Assembly: GCA_950295325.1 (NCBI GenBank) | Contig: OX485808.1 | Location: forward strand, 25,626,527-25,690,526 | Source: Polytrichum commune | Taxonomy: Eukaryota; Streptophyta; Polytrichopsida; Polytrichales; Polytrichaceae | Reading direction: 5' to 3' | Length of the DNA: 64,000 bases | In this document: one piece after another, positions 22,202 through 34,800 of the stretch | Numbering within the stretch: the first letter of the stretch is position 1 | Layout: each line of letters begins with the position of its first letter | Position numbers and translations under genes: made by a program | Notes under the pieces: generated by a model | The model's input: only the letters and a program-made list of their open reading frames with translations | Database searches by the model: none | What the model was told of the DNA's origin: nothing

Positions 22202-22687
22202 ATGTTGAAATTGTTGCAAGCTAAGTCTTGTTCATCTGAGGGTGTTCCAGAGGACAAAGTGATGGAGGACATTTTGCTTCCTCTGCCCATTATAGAGGAC
22301 GAAAAACATGTTATTTCAAATATGTTGGATTGTGAGGAATTGTTTGGAGAATCCGACATAGCAATCGTGAAATTTATATTGATGATGGATTATGGCATAC
22401 ATCAAATCTTCAAGGCCACTTTGGTTTCTCTACTTAATGCCAACATGTCTAAGGGCAAGCTTACATGAATTAAAAAGTCAATCTACTTCAATAACAATGA
22501 CGACTACATCATTGCTTTCTCCTTGCCCGATTCCATGTTGGTCGGATTGGGATTTGATATGGACATTTTTTTAAGTCCACAAATTCAACTAGAATTTCTT
22601 CAACAATTAAATTTGCCAAAAACACAACAAAGGGAGACTGCCCAAGAAGAATACCCCAACTTTAGTTTTCTAAGGAGTTGGCAATAG
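22202..22687 (+). pseudogene. Unrecognised protein remnant, one internal stop
   Basis: From the ATG at 22202 one frame runs to a TAG at 22685-22687, interrupted by a single TGA at about 22466. The product (about 161 codons) is acidic, then hydrophobic (IVKFILMMDYGIHQIFKATL), then Gln-rich. A retroelement or captured gene origin is likely from context, but I recognise no domain. Confidence 0.35.
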
Positions 22688-22689
22688 TA

Positions 22690-24398
22690 TGTGATGGGTT
22701 GGGTGGGTTTAGATGATGCAAAGGACGTTTGGCACGTAATGGAAATTTTGTAGGCAACCCATTCACCTCCAAAATAGACAAGAAGTTGCATGTGACAAGG
22801 GAGTTGCCATGCCGACATTTGAGTTCATAATGTGTTATTTTTTCCTTGCTCCAAGACACCTCAAATTCCACTATGACTAGATACATTGTAAGTGGGTAGA
22901 TGTAGATTCAATTATGTCAAATGTGACTATGAAGTTTGTTGCAGTTAGGAACATTTATTTGCTTGATTTTGTAGATACTAAGAGCTTAGATGAATTTGTG
23001 GGAAAACCATAGTTGTAAGAATTGCATGGTTGTTAATCAAGCTTGAACACTTAGACAATTATGTTGGGCATTTGATTCTTTGCATACAATAATGTTGGAT
23101 ATTTGACTATTGTCGTAGGTTCATTTTGTCATCTTTTTTAACACATTACTTAAATGTGAGAACCATCTAATTTTTTTCCCTTTTGTTCAAGTTTTTGTTC
23201 ATGTTTTTGAAGGTAACCACATCAAATTACAACACTTTAGGCATGGAGCACAAATTGTCTAATGAGCACTAATGAGCCAAGGCCACCACTTCAAGGTGCT
23301 ATTTAGTGAGGATCATGTTGTCAACCCCATACACGTGTAGAATTATGGTTGGCCGAAATTGAAAATTTGAGCAAATGAAGTCCCTCCCCCCGCGCCATCT
23401 AGCTAGGTTATCTCTCTCATTTCCCCCACCCCCTACCGTTTTCCACTTGCTCCCCTTCTCTCCTCAAACAACATTTGTTTCTTGTGAAATGTTTGGTAGA
23501 GTTTCACAACTATTTTTTTCCAATAGTCAAGAGGTTTGAATGGCTTAGGTCTACATGAAATTGTGATTTGTGCAAATGTCTTCAGGTGTGGAGGTCGAAG
23601 CAATTTCCTTGGTACTTGGGCTTCTTAACTCTAGTAGTATTTTTAGTCATTGAGCTAGAGATTGAAGGCCCGATCACACCACACAGAAAGTGCATTTTCT
23701 GTAGGTGAATAAGTCTCCCATTATGACTTTAATGGTGGGACATCACCGTCCAACTTCTATGACGGCGCTGGAGATGGCCACCAGGTACACTCTGACATCC
23801 ACGTTTGGACATGAGTTGGACGTGTGAGGCCTACCACCCAAAAACAACAGCCCCTCCAAGATTAGCCTTTGCCAATCACTCTCTTCCAATTGCTACACAT
23901 TGAAAAGTTCCTTGTTGTGCATTTCCTCATTGTGTTGTGCATCTCTAGATTCAACACAATTTGAAGTTAATTTCTTCAACTCCTCAACTTCAAGCGATTA
24001 TCTCTTGAACTGTGCCAGTTCCATTGTAACTAGCAGTCGGTTCTTTGCATCATTCTTCATGTATACACAAGAGTGTATCTACAAGATCATTCTTGCAACT
24101 TAGTTGTTGGTACAAACATATTTTAGATAGATCTAGAATATGAGTGAGCTAGATTTTGTCCATAAAGTGGAGGCTGAAAATGTCTAAGTTACTTCTCCAT
24201 ATCATCACTGGCCCAGATCAAATCATGTCGATTTCTAGAACAGATCACCATACATAGCTTTAGAGAGATCAACCACATACATACTGTCTAGAAGATTCTA
24301 CCACACGTTTAGAACAGAACATGAAGAAGATGCTGGAAATACTTCGGCGAGATGGCTTTCTGAAACTTGTAAATACATGTTCTTTGTGAGAATATAAT
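22690..24398. other. Spacer, no gene recognised
   Basis: Only short frames are present, none above 75 codons. A CT/C-rich stretch lies at about 23380-23460. Nothing else was identified before the solo LTR. Confidence 0.45.
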
Positions 24399-24403
24399 GC
24401 TTT

Positions 24404-25984
24404 TGTGAGCCCAATAAGGTGTCCACATGTGTTCTTAACCCTTTAAAACCATTTAAAATTAGGCTTTGATGTTATGGCAACTATTTAAAAGGCATAAAAA
24501 GAGTGAGGAATTGTAATTTGATTAGTATTCAAAGTGAGGCTAGGACGTTAGTTGTTGGTTCTTAAAGAGTGGGGGGGATTAGATTGAGAGTTAGCTAAGA
24601 GTTTTCTTAGGTTTTGTGCTTCGGTTAACAAAAGCTAGACTTTAATTGATTTAGATAGGGATAGTAACTGTTCATTTAGGGGGTTGGGGCTCTATTCACC
24701 CTAGAGATTTCCGGGCATGCGGAAGGTGGCAGTTGGGATGAGCTGCGGGAGCAGACTGGGGCACACACACACACCTGAGGGAGAACGCTGAAGGTTGGCG
24801 GCTGGAGGGCGAGGCCCTGTCCATTTTTCTCCGGGATGCCTGAATTTTGAGGGTAGGTTATGGCTGGGGAGACTCGGGAGAGCCCTGGCTGGTCGGCGAA
24901 TTGAGCCTTTACTGGTTGTGGAAGGGGGCTGCAAGGCAGGTTCCCCCAAGGTGAGGAAGCCTCAATATCGAGGAGCTCAAGGGGGTGCCGTGCTCACAGA
25001 AATGCCGAGCGACTTTGCACCCAGGGATGCGAGTGTGTAGCAACCCACTGGAAGGAGTCGAAGCTGAGGCATAAGGGGGGTAACAACTGCCGAGAGGCAG
25101 CTGGACGTTCTCTGGCGCAACATAATCTGTAATGTTGTTGAATGGTCCGGGAGGATGAAGGCAGGTGGCAGAATGTGCACTGCCGTTAGCATAAGAGGGG
25201 AGTTGAGGTTGCTGTCAGGCGGAGAAGGAATGCAGAGTTCTAATGCCGAATCGTGCCGGAGACTGGGAAATGCCGAGCTTCCAGGACAAGCTAATTAAGC
25301 GAGTTAACTCCAGGAGCAAATCCAGAGAGAGCCAGCAGAGTCTGCCGCCAATGTTCATACATGAGAGGGGGTTATCCAGCATTGAGCTGAGTTGGGCGAG
25401 GTCAGCTGGGTTCAGCTGCCAGGAGGTCAATCCAGGGAGGAAGCGGAACGAGGAGCAACTCTATTGATGAGAGAAGGGAACACCACCGCATTCACACGCT
25501 GCCACGTGGCCGTGGTGGTGAGGGATCCAGCAGGGTGTTTGTTGGAGGAGGAGCTCAAGGAGGTGCAGGGGTGACAACGAGGTCGGGTCTCAAGGGAGTT
25601 GGACATCAATTAATTAGGAATTGGCTGGGCTAGAATTAGAGATTGGAGAAGGAGAGGGTAACTTAGTAAGTGGCACTTTATTAAGTAGGTGGCATTAAAA
25701 CAGAGGCTTGGTTAAGCCACATGTGATTTGGCACTAATTGAAGTTGTTAGGGGATAGTTAGGTTGTTTAGGAGGCCATTGTGTGGGTTGAAGACCCCGAG
25801 GAGAGGGAGCGTTTCTCAACGCTTGTGACATGGTGTTCTTGAATAAATAGTGTGTGTTCAATGTTTATGGCGTGGGGGCATTGGGAACTTCTTTTTGAGG
25901 ACTAATCGGAGTTACTCGAATGCATGTGAGCCTTAGGCTCTCACCCGGACTACGACGCTTAAGGGTGGGGGTTTATGGCTGACA
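24404..25984 (+). mobile_element. Solo LTR 1 of a gypsy-like family (1,581 bp)
   Basis: Starts TGTGAGCCCAATAAGGTG and ends GGTTTATGGCTGACA. Both ends match the LTR at 61650-63174 and, inverted, the LTR next to the gypsy gag at 48035-49626. The 3' end shares the block CACCCGGACTA-GACGC-AAGGGTGG with that LTR. Flanks are GCTTT and ACTTT: a 5-bp target duplication with one mismatch, or a perfect 4-bp CTTT if the LTR ends ACAA. A GAATAAAT poly(A)-like signal sits at about 25842. The interior (about 24700-25600) is GC-rich, and frames read there are not genes. No internal retroelement sequence adjoins it, so it is a solo LTR. Confidence 0.82.
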
Positions 25985-26109
25985 ACTTTCAACAGGTTGC
26001 ATGCCATGCATACTTGAAGCAGGAAGCTTGTTAAGTCTAGGTTTAGGTAGTTCTTTTGTTAATACTTGCAACTTGGTTTGACTTATTGCAACCATCAGGC
26101 AGCTTCAGA

Positions 26110-26465
26110 TTGTAGACGTTAAGGTGTGCATGTGTTATTTGGTTTGTTTTTCAAATTTTCCAACTTCTACCAATTCATTTACACCACAAACTTGTGCTCC
26201 ATTAGCAAATCTACAATGAAATGCTTGCAAAAACCGGATTGAAAATTGGACCTCCCTTACTTTAGTTGTAATTATCGGAAGTGCATGTTTGTTGATTCTT
26301 AATTAGATATATATGTCCTCCCAATTATAAGTATTATTGAGTTTAGAGTAGTTATTAACATTTGAAGACATAGTCCAATTTATTTGAACATGTGCCCTTA
26401 TGGTGTTTGCTTTGTGATCCTCACCGAACCCCATACCAATCAAATCTAGGGGTTTGATTAACAAA
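26110..26465 (-). repeat. Dispersed repeat R1, copy 3 (inverted)
   Basis: The reverse complement matches 21628-21965 from the CCCCTAGATTTGATTGGTAT block to the Val/Phe-poor TTATTTGGTTTGTTTT end. It contains the uninterrupted CAAATCTAGGGG version of the Tc1 target region. Confidence 0.7.
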
Positions 26466-26828
26466 ACAAGCCACTTCAGTTCCATCTACCATAGTAGTTA
26501 GAAAGCAATGTATCATAGTCATGCACAAAACAAACTTATGAGTAATTATAAATATAGATGCCGCCACCAAATTTAGACACAACCGAGTCAAGTTCTAAAA
26601 GGACATGCCACCCATTGGTTGGATGCGTGGAATATGATATTATTGTCTCTTTTCTAGGACTAATATTTTCATTTAAGACGAGGCAATGCAAAAGATCATC
26701 ATTGGAATTAACAAATTGCTTTGTTTAATGAAGAAGCAGGGTCTTAATTGACCAAAAAATATTTAAAAATAAAATTGATATTTAAAAAAAGAAATTAAAA
26801 AAACGTGCAAATTTGATCAAAACTTAAG

Positions 26829-27164
26829 GTGGGAAACCTTCAAACTTGGGTTTGGTATGAGAAATGCAATCAAATGTGGGATACTACACTGAAATGCACT
26901 AATCTACCAAGATCACAAAATCAAGGTGAAGTGCCTTACATAAGCACAAAAATTGATTTGGATCAACATGAGACATTGGATTTGAACCAAGAGATTTCTA
27001 CAAGTCCAATGTATATGATGCCAACAAATCCTGAAGTAGAGGTTGTGGATACCACACCTTTTGTGGTAACTACAAAATCTCCATGGAAGAGTGCTTACAA
27101 ATTACCCAATGTGGAGGGTAAATTGAATTTCAAGCATAATGACACTCCTACCAAACCTATTTAG
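26829..27164 (+). CDS. Unrecognised 111-codon open frame
   Basis: ATG-started frame with a Thr/Pro-rich, acidic middle (TNPEVEVVDTTPFVVTTK). It has no domain I recognise and no introns visible. It lies between R1 copies in a repeat-rich stretch. It may be a retroelement fragment or a chance frame. Confidence 0.2.
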   Translation: MGNLQTWVWYEKCNQMWDTTLKCTNLPRSQNQGEVPYISTKIDLDQHETLDLNQEISTSPMYMMPTNPEVEVVDTTPFVVTTKSPWKSAYKLPNVEGKLNFKHNDTPTKPI

Positions 27165-27574
27165 ATTTAAAAAAAATATAGATGTTAATAATCTATAGAG
27201 AAAATCAAAATATCAATAGCCGAAAAACATTTAGCATTAGCTATCTAAATGCAATATGAGAATCAAACATTTCAGCTATGGCTACACGAGCTAGATGTAC
27301 AAGCCAAAGAACAAGCTAAAAATTTCAAAAATCCAATTGTTCCACATGAAAATGGAGGTTGGTAGTTCCACCTAGTGCAAATGACAAGAAGATGATTTTT
27401 TTGATGTTTAAATTGGGCTAATATATTATGTATTTTATAAGAATATTAAATTCATACTACATATTATGTTATATGATATATATATAAAAGAAAATTTGAT
27501 TGACGATATCAAATTTTTATATGTAATATATATTTTATTTTAAAATAAGAGTTAATTTAAATAAGTGATCGGAA

Positions 27575-27835
27575 TATGTATTCAAACATCAATAAGGACT
27601 CTACATTCAATAGTTCATATAATTGGGAGGACCTATATATCCAATTAAGAAATCAACAAACATGGACTTCCGACAGCCATAGCTAAATCAAAGGAGGTCC
27701 AGTTTTCAATCCGGTTCCTATATATAAGTCATCATAGATTTGCTAATGAAATGTGACTTTTGTTATGTAAAACCAATCACTAGAAGTTGGAGATCATGAA
27801 AAAAACTAAATAACACCCAAATACCTTAAGTGGTC
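27575..27835 (+). repeat. Dispersed repeat R1, copy 4 (right half)
   Basis: Shares TTCATATAATTGGGAGGACC, CCAATTAAGAAATCAACAAA, CAATCCGGTTCCTAT, ATAGATTTGCTAATG and CTAAATAACACCC with the other copies. Confidence 0.7.
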
Positions 27836-28248
27836 AATATCCTACTGCTTCTAAGTTGAACCGGTTACATGTTCACATCTTTTTGTTATTCTGTTGCTAG
27901 TCTTTTTTTGTTCGGTAATCACAATCTCACCCCTTAAGAGCACTTTCAAACCACCCACAACTAGTAAATCTCATTATAAATATGTTATCATATAGATATA
28001 AAAAATAACAACAAGATGTATGAAGTTGACATGTTCACATATGTATTAAATAAAATGTCTGAATTTCAAAATTCATGACATAATATACTATAGTTTAATG
28101 AATCATAAAATGTGTTTATTCATCTATAATGAAATCAAACAAATTTTCAAAAATAGCATCTTGAATGGCAATTGCAGCAAGTCTAGATGCTCTCTCAAGA
28201 GTTGGTCTTCTTGGGTGTTGAAAGGATACTCTTAGATCCAACATTTCT

Positions 28249-28808
28249 CACGGGTAGGTCACTTAGTGCATTTTAAAAACGACGTGCGGCATAATATAGA
28301 GAGGATTAAAATCATTTGAAATAAAAATTATAAAGGAATTCCAAATAATGAAGGGGCCATTAAATGTAGACAATCCCATTATAAGTAAGTTAGATGGACA
28401 TAAAATGTGGGCCATTATTTTTTTGTAAAATTAATATAGGGGCTGAAGATAAGGATCCTAGAAGGTATGTTTAGTATGTTTGCTATGGTCTCCTATGTGT
28501 TTTCTTCATAACTTTGTTTGCAATGATATTACTGTTTGCACCCTTCTTTGTTTCCATGGTTTCCCTTAACACTCGTCAATGCGTTAGGAAGTAGATTAGC
28601 TTTTATTACTTAAAAGGAATATAGAGTACAAAAAATTGCAGTGACTTGGACAATATAAGTAATGGAAGGGTGCAAACAAATGGGCCATTTTTGAAATTTA
28701 AGTAATTATAGGGAGGCTTTAATTCGGCCCTTGAAGGTAAATAGCCCCAAAACAAAAACCCCTAGCCGCACGTGGTGCACAAAAATGCCTTAGAGTGACC
28801 TACCTGTG
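28249..28808 (-). mobile_element. hAT-like MITE, subfamily B copy 1 (560 bp)
   Basis: Ends CACGGGTAGGTCACTTAG and, inverted, CACAGGTAGGTCACTCTA are flanked by a perfect 8-bp duplication ACATTTCT (28241-28248 and 28809-28816). The inner sequence (CGACGTGCGGCATAATATAG, GGATCCTAGAAGGTATG, GCAGTGACTTGGACAA) matches the copy at 55996-56492 in opposite orientation. The termini are those of subfamily A. This copy is longer than copy 2 because of a roughly 60-bp internal difference. Confidence 0.92.
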
Positions 28809-29317
28809 ACATTTCTTTGTTGTGTCCTCATTTCTTTTGTAGTTATCAACATATGTGTGGCATCAAATTCTTCTATAGGGTTTCTTGTCTTTGTCCTATA
28901 AAACGATAATAACAACTTTTAAGCCTTGCCTCCATTAGGGTTTACAATTCACATGGTGTTTTCACTCACCATAAGTTCCTCTTCCTTGGTTATGATCCTT
29001 CTATCATACATCACACATATTGTGACTTGGGAAATACACTTCAAGCTTTGTAATAACTCTCTTAGTTTAATTTTCAATTTTAATTCTTTGATTTTGGAAA
29101 TTTTCCATGCTTGCTCACTTGTCATGCTTGCTCAATATATATATATATATATGTCATTTTTGTAAGTCCATTGTACTTCAACTCTAACCTTTACATGTTT
29201 GTATGCAAAGAAATATGTATTATTATTGTTGCAGTTTGAGTCACCAAATTCCTCGTTGTAGACTGATATTGACAACCTTGTGGTACACATATTGTTATCA
29301 CTATAGGATTTGTGGCA

Positions 29318-29464
29318 CATAACATTATTCAAATCCATAACAGTGTTATGTGGGATTGTCAGTATTATGCGGAATATTCTTTGCATTCATACTAAATATG
29401 AGGAATATTCCATAGAATATTGTCAGTCCTACAGAACTTTGTTATGGATTTGAATAATGTTATG
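29318..29464. repeat. 147-nt long hairpin, 25-bp perfect outer arms
   Basis: The outer arms at 29318-29342 and 29440-29464 are perfect reverse complements (the arm begins CATAACATTATTCAAATCCA). Pairing continues inward, imperfectly, through GGGATTGTCAGTATT and GGAATATTC to a short loop near 29385-29400, giving a stem of about 65 bp. The shape fits a MITE-like foldback or a small-RNA precursor. No target duplication is visible. Confidence 0.85.
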
Positions 29465-29469
29465 CAAGG

Positions 29470-31330
29470 TTAAGCATGAATCATTTTTCCAAGTAATCTA
29501 TTTGTAGTATGTTTTTCTTTTCAATACAAGTGTGCTACTTGAAATCTTTGTATACTTGATATAAAAGGGAAAGCTAAGTAGCATTTATTTTATTTACCCC
29601 ACTTGACATTCAAAAGCATGTGCTCTTAAGTGCATTCCTTTGAGATATTCAAGTAACAATGTGGGGACCTTCAAAAAGTTGAAGTTGAGTTAGAGATGAC
29701 CTTATGAACTCTTGTGAAGGTTAAGGTTAATTGTGTAATATAGGGATGATGACATTTGAAGTTTGCAATCATAAATTTCATAGATATAGCAAGGTGAATG
29801 CGTTTAATCCAATTTTTCTCTTAATCAAACACTCTAATTTGAATGGTGTGGATATAAGAATGGACATCATAAAGACTCATGTTAAAAAGAGATTGATTAT
29901 GAATTTATTATTTTTCTTAAAAAAAAAGCCCGATCATTTTATGGCTATGGTACATTTGACTTTGAAAAATCATAACAACAAGATGTGAGATTAAATTTAA
30001 ATTTAAATTAATTATTACTAAAATCACATATCACATTTGAGGATCCAAGTAGCTCTAAAATCCACATTGAAAATCATGGCAAACATCAAACACTATCCAT
30101 ATAAGACATGTATATTGGATTCAATCTAATAATAAATTCAATATCAATAATAGAAAGGAAGTTGAAGAAGAAAGTTCCTCATGGATGATTTTGTTGCCTG
30201 ACCTTGCAACAATTATGATATCTTGATCGCTGCAATCCCTTCAACATTGTTTTGAACAACCTTAAGGGTCGTTGTTTACGCTTCACCATATAGTGATTAC
30301 TTGTGTGTGAGATGTGAGTTGCTATATTACATTGTGAGGCGTGGACCTTAATGTGGTCACTTTCTTCATTGGATGCCTATGTTCATATGCTATAAGGTAG
30401 AAGCAGGTCTATGATGGGCACTACTATCCTTTCTCTAAAAGTGGGAAAAACACCAAACAAATTATTTGGATTAGCAATTACATTATGAGCACAATGACAT
30501 TGAGATCACATGAATGATAGCATATCTATTTATGTAATAAGATTCAAACGTATAAAATTCATTTGACCCTTATTAGACTTTTGATAGTCATGTGCAAGGT
30601 AGAATGAGGTTTTGTGGCTGGGAACACATATAGTTGACTGTGATATTTTCAAATTCATGGTCTTCAAAAATAGTCATGTGGACTTAAGGTGTGCACAAAT
30701 CGATTTTCCCCACCACACTCACTTGTATTTAATGTAGTCACTTGCATCTTTCAATCTTGTAGTTGTAATTGTTTTCAGTTCACATATGCATGCATTTGTG
30801 AAAGCTATGATATTGAATCCATGAACTTGATATGTATTGTTACCAATAGATACATAGGAAGATAGATAGATAGATAGATGACATGGTGGTCAAGGAAGAT
30901 ATTATTTAAAGTCACTTTGATTAATTCCAACTACTCACATTGCACTAGCCCATATGACATAATAGATTTCAAGCCCACCATAAATCATGGGCACAACCAC
31001 TTAAATCAAACAATAGGGGGCGGCATTATGACAATAATAGAACTCGTACCAACTTGCCTAGATTTAAATTACAGGCAACACCATAGCTAGTAATGAAGTC
31101 TTTTTAATTTCAAACATCACAATTTCCAAGGAGACCAATAATGTGTGGGGTTGCTAGTTGATTAGGGATGGTACCCATTCTGTAAGGGAACTAGAAATAA
31201 ATGTCAAAGTTAGGTCATTGATGATGTCGGGTGCTTTTAAATTATTGCAAAACTTGTTGTTAAGAACAAACACCAAAAGACACATATTACAATGAAAGTG
31301 GACTATGTGCTCAAAATTAAAGACATCAAT
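29470..31330. other. AT-rich spacer, no gene recognised
   Basis: The short frames (29731-29988 and 30878-31090) carry no motif. A GATA microsatellite lies at about 30858-30880. Nothing else was identified. Confidence 0.45.
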
Positions 31331-31334
31331 CTAA

Positions 31335-31845
31335 TGCCCCCTCCCCGCTTGACATTTGCTAAGCCTAAAAGTGGGTTCTTAAAAATGAGCGTTTGCACCA
31401 TGGACATTATCTAGTGCCGAGCCTAGTTGGCAAATGATGTGGCATGGGTTAAAAGTGGAGGTTTTAAGCTAAAACTACCGACCCTCCCATCGGTACCTAG
31501 ACATGAGGCAAGAATGTAGGACCTCTAAAAGTGTTGATTCCCGCTCTTGTGATTGGTTGCTTTTAGTCTTAGCTATGAGGGCACGAGGAGCTCCATTAAC
31601 AAAAACCGATGGTAAGTATTAAGGCATTTGGGGATGGGACAAAAACTATCCAACATTCATTGGTTGGTAGATAAAACCATGAACATGTGTGAAAGCTACT
31701 TAACTAAAACCTACTTGGAAATCTCCGGAGCAAGTTCTTGTAGGTGCATTGGGATAGCCGGACGTGTCCACTATAACCGAGGGAGCTTTACCCGGGTTTT
31801 AGGGAAGTCTTTGGTTATTTGCTAATGTCAAGTGGGGAGGGGGCA
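31335..31845. mobile_element. TIR element with 3-bp TAA duplication (511 bp)
   Basis: Inverted ends TGCCCCCTCCCCGCTTGACA and TGCCCCCTCCCCACTTGACA match over 22 bp with one difference. They are flanked by TAA at 31332-31334 and 31846-31848. A TAA/TTA duplication is typical of PIF/Harbinger, although the TGCCCCC terminus is not the usual one. The interior has no transposase, and the 65-codon frame at 31628-31825 is not considered a gene. Confidence 0.8.
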
Positions 31846-31848
31846 TAA

Positions 31849-34800
31849 GTTCAATAGTTAACCCAATTAAAAAGGTCTAGATGTAATAGCTAAAAGAAAA
31901 AGATAAAAATCTTCGCTTTGACTTCCTGTAACGTGCATGTGAACTTCAATCTTGAAATTTGAAATGCTAACCCTCCATAATTTGTAATCAACAACCAGAT
32001 GAGAGCAATGCCCAATCTAATCCGACGGTGAAAAGTCTGTGGAGTTGGGAAGTGCCCACAATAGGGCCATGCACCTTAATGAATCTTGGCAGGGCGCTCG
32101 TCAGTCTGCAGAATCCTTAGATTGAATAACTGATTGGCATCATAAATAGTTTCAGAGCCAAGTCTAAGAAATCTGGTTAATCGGTCAGTAACGATAATGT
32201 AAGGTAATCCCTGTCCTTGCGGTGAAGTCCTTGCGCTGATGAAAGCAAAGGATTGCTAAGTCTTTACTGACTCTAACTTAATTGAAGGGCCCAGTCCGGT
32301 AGACTTTTTCCCAAGGATCCAGCGGATGGCCTAAAGGTAAGATAGGTGTTATTTAACAGCTGCACTGATTATCCCAATCAGTGTGTGTGTTACTCTTTGG
32401 AGTTAAACATTGATATAACTATCTAACAAGAATGTCATATTTTACCAAGTAAAGTCATTTATGTTCTACAATGTCCGCACAATCTATTGGTCTTTCATTG
32501 GTAAAAAATTGAACTATGAGTAAGAAGTTATTGCAGCGTAATTCTAGCTAGTAACAGAAATTAATTGGGATAACCAATATAAGTCTTAAAACAAATTCTA
32601 ACACAAGTGTATATATAAATCAAGTCCATCAAATGTACATATCTGAAGAAACTCGTCTTAAGGAAATCTACAAGCTTAACTTCAAGAGTTCACAAGATAT
32701 TCATCTTCATTTCAAAAACTGTAAGCATGTTAATGGTCCTCATTTGCAAATGTTCATGAGCTCATGTAATCATCAATTTGTTATGGGATCCTTATATATG
32801 CCAAATTTTTGGAAGTAATAGGCTTCTCTACCTTAATTGTGAGGTGTCGCAATGGCTATATCTGGTCCATACATAATGTACAATCAAGAAGGTCCCAAAG
32901 CACCAGTAGACAGCAAATTGAGTGGTCACACTTTTCAAATTCTTGGTCACCACTTAATGGATGTCACCTACAAGTAATCCAATAACTTGCAAGAAGAACA
33001 TTATCCCACCATGAAAGGTTTGCAAATTGGCACTTGAAGTATTAGTATGTATCCACACTTCGCATTTAGAGTGCTGTATGTACACTCCATTTAAATGGGT
33101 TGCTGATGGTGAAATAAGCAGAACAGATTATCTTTACAACAGAGTGCACTCCTGAATTACATTACACTGAGAAATCAACTATTATCTCCCCCCTTTACTG
33201 GGAAAATCACAACAAATAGACATGGTACTTGATAATTACAAAGCTTAACAAATTAAGCACTACATAGAAATGTGTCCCATTGAACAGAGTAACGGTTGTA
33301 CGCAAACTGTTGGAGGTGCCTGTGTGATAGGATGAGTTACATAGATACCTCGAGGCTCTGCCATTTTGAGTCATGTCTACCCGCAATTCCCAAGGCTGCG
33401 CATTCGCAAATACAATCTGGGTCCGCCGATTATCAACGCCCAAGTGATTCTCCCCACACACATGTGCAGGAAAAACGAGGACTGCTAGATCTTCTTGAGA
33501 TGTATCACATGCAGGGGACAGGTCCAGTCTGTGGAAGATTTTGTCATTACCCGATTTGCAATGGTGGACAGAAGGTGACCATAACTGCCAGCTGATCAGT
33601 GAAGAAGCTTTCTGGACACATCTCACTCACCAATAACTTATGGTCCAGACGAACCAGTCTGAATCAGTGGCACTCCATCATTGTGGTCAGAGGGGAGGTC
33701 AGAGTTGGTGCTAGTAATGCAACTACCCACAGGTATGAGGCACCACAATTTGGTCCATGTACTGTGCAGGTGTGGCTCTTATTTTCTAAAGGTGTACACA
33801 CTCGTGTCTGTACTGTGTGCAGATTCCTCAAAAGATTTGAATCAATGTAAAATTTCAGGCAGGAGCTGTAGATGGTAAATTCATCTTCTATCTGTAACTC
33901 TTGTTTTGACAAAATAAATTAACAAATGCAATTGAAATGAGCACAACGAGATACTTACAGTATGTCCTTGTGTAGTTTACAACGCGATACTTATATCATG
34001 ACGACGGTGGTAGAAGGCATTGGCTGTGTGCTTACATTCTGTAAGTGCATGCATTTTGGTGTACGTCAACCAGTCTAAACCCTGGTGTGTGTAGTTGAGT
34101 AAGCTTAGGTCTGCAGACTCTAGTATTGGACAGAGACAAGTCACTTAGTGTGCCAGGATTGCCAAGAGGTTAGATAGCCCATTTATTGATCTAGTTACAC
34201 GTGTGAAAACTTATGACACACTTCTGGGTCACGTCTAGTAATGACAAGAGTGAATATCTGAATTGCTTATGAACCAACTTGTGTAGGTAAGATAAAGTGA
34301 TTCAAGCAAGAGGTGAGACATAATCATGATTTTCAAGTGAGCAACAAGAACTGATCATCATGATAATTTTTACTTTATTTCGACTGAAATGACATGTAAC
34401 AACAATATAATAGTGACAAGGCTCACAGATATACACTTAAGCCGTTCAAGTGCCAAGTGGGGGTTATTCGTAATTGTAATAAAATCAAGTTCCGGGGCAA
34501 TGAATACCAGGTGACATAAAAACGTGATATTTCATGATGCATAATGGCAACTCCCTGAGGATCTTTTCCAACTTCGTCAGAAATGTACCTAACGTATACT
34601 CTCCTTACATAACATCCTGTCCATCCCATTAGATGGAAGTTTCCATAAAACTGGTACCTCACTCCTCCAACGACTCAATTCTCGGAAACGTTGCTGCACC
34701 GATTCCGAGACGACACTTCTAATTCTCTGGGTATAGCAATAGGATGAAGAAGCTCAGAAGAAGCTCCAGTGCTGCAAGCAAGTGAAAATTCAATTCTCGG

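Noticed and set aside
24795-25609. Open frames inside solo LTR 1
   Set aside because: GC-rich LTR sequence opens frames by chance; the segment is bounded by LTR ends and a target duplication.
31980-32350. Possible organelle-derived insertion, from its balanced base composition
   Set aside because: I could not match it to any plastid or mitochondrial gene on either strand.
33207-33626. 139-codon minus-strand frame
   Set aside because: No domain or splice context recognised; an opposite-strand frame of 99 codons is also open.
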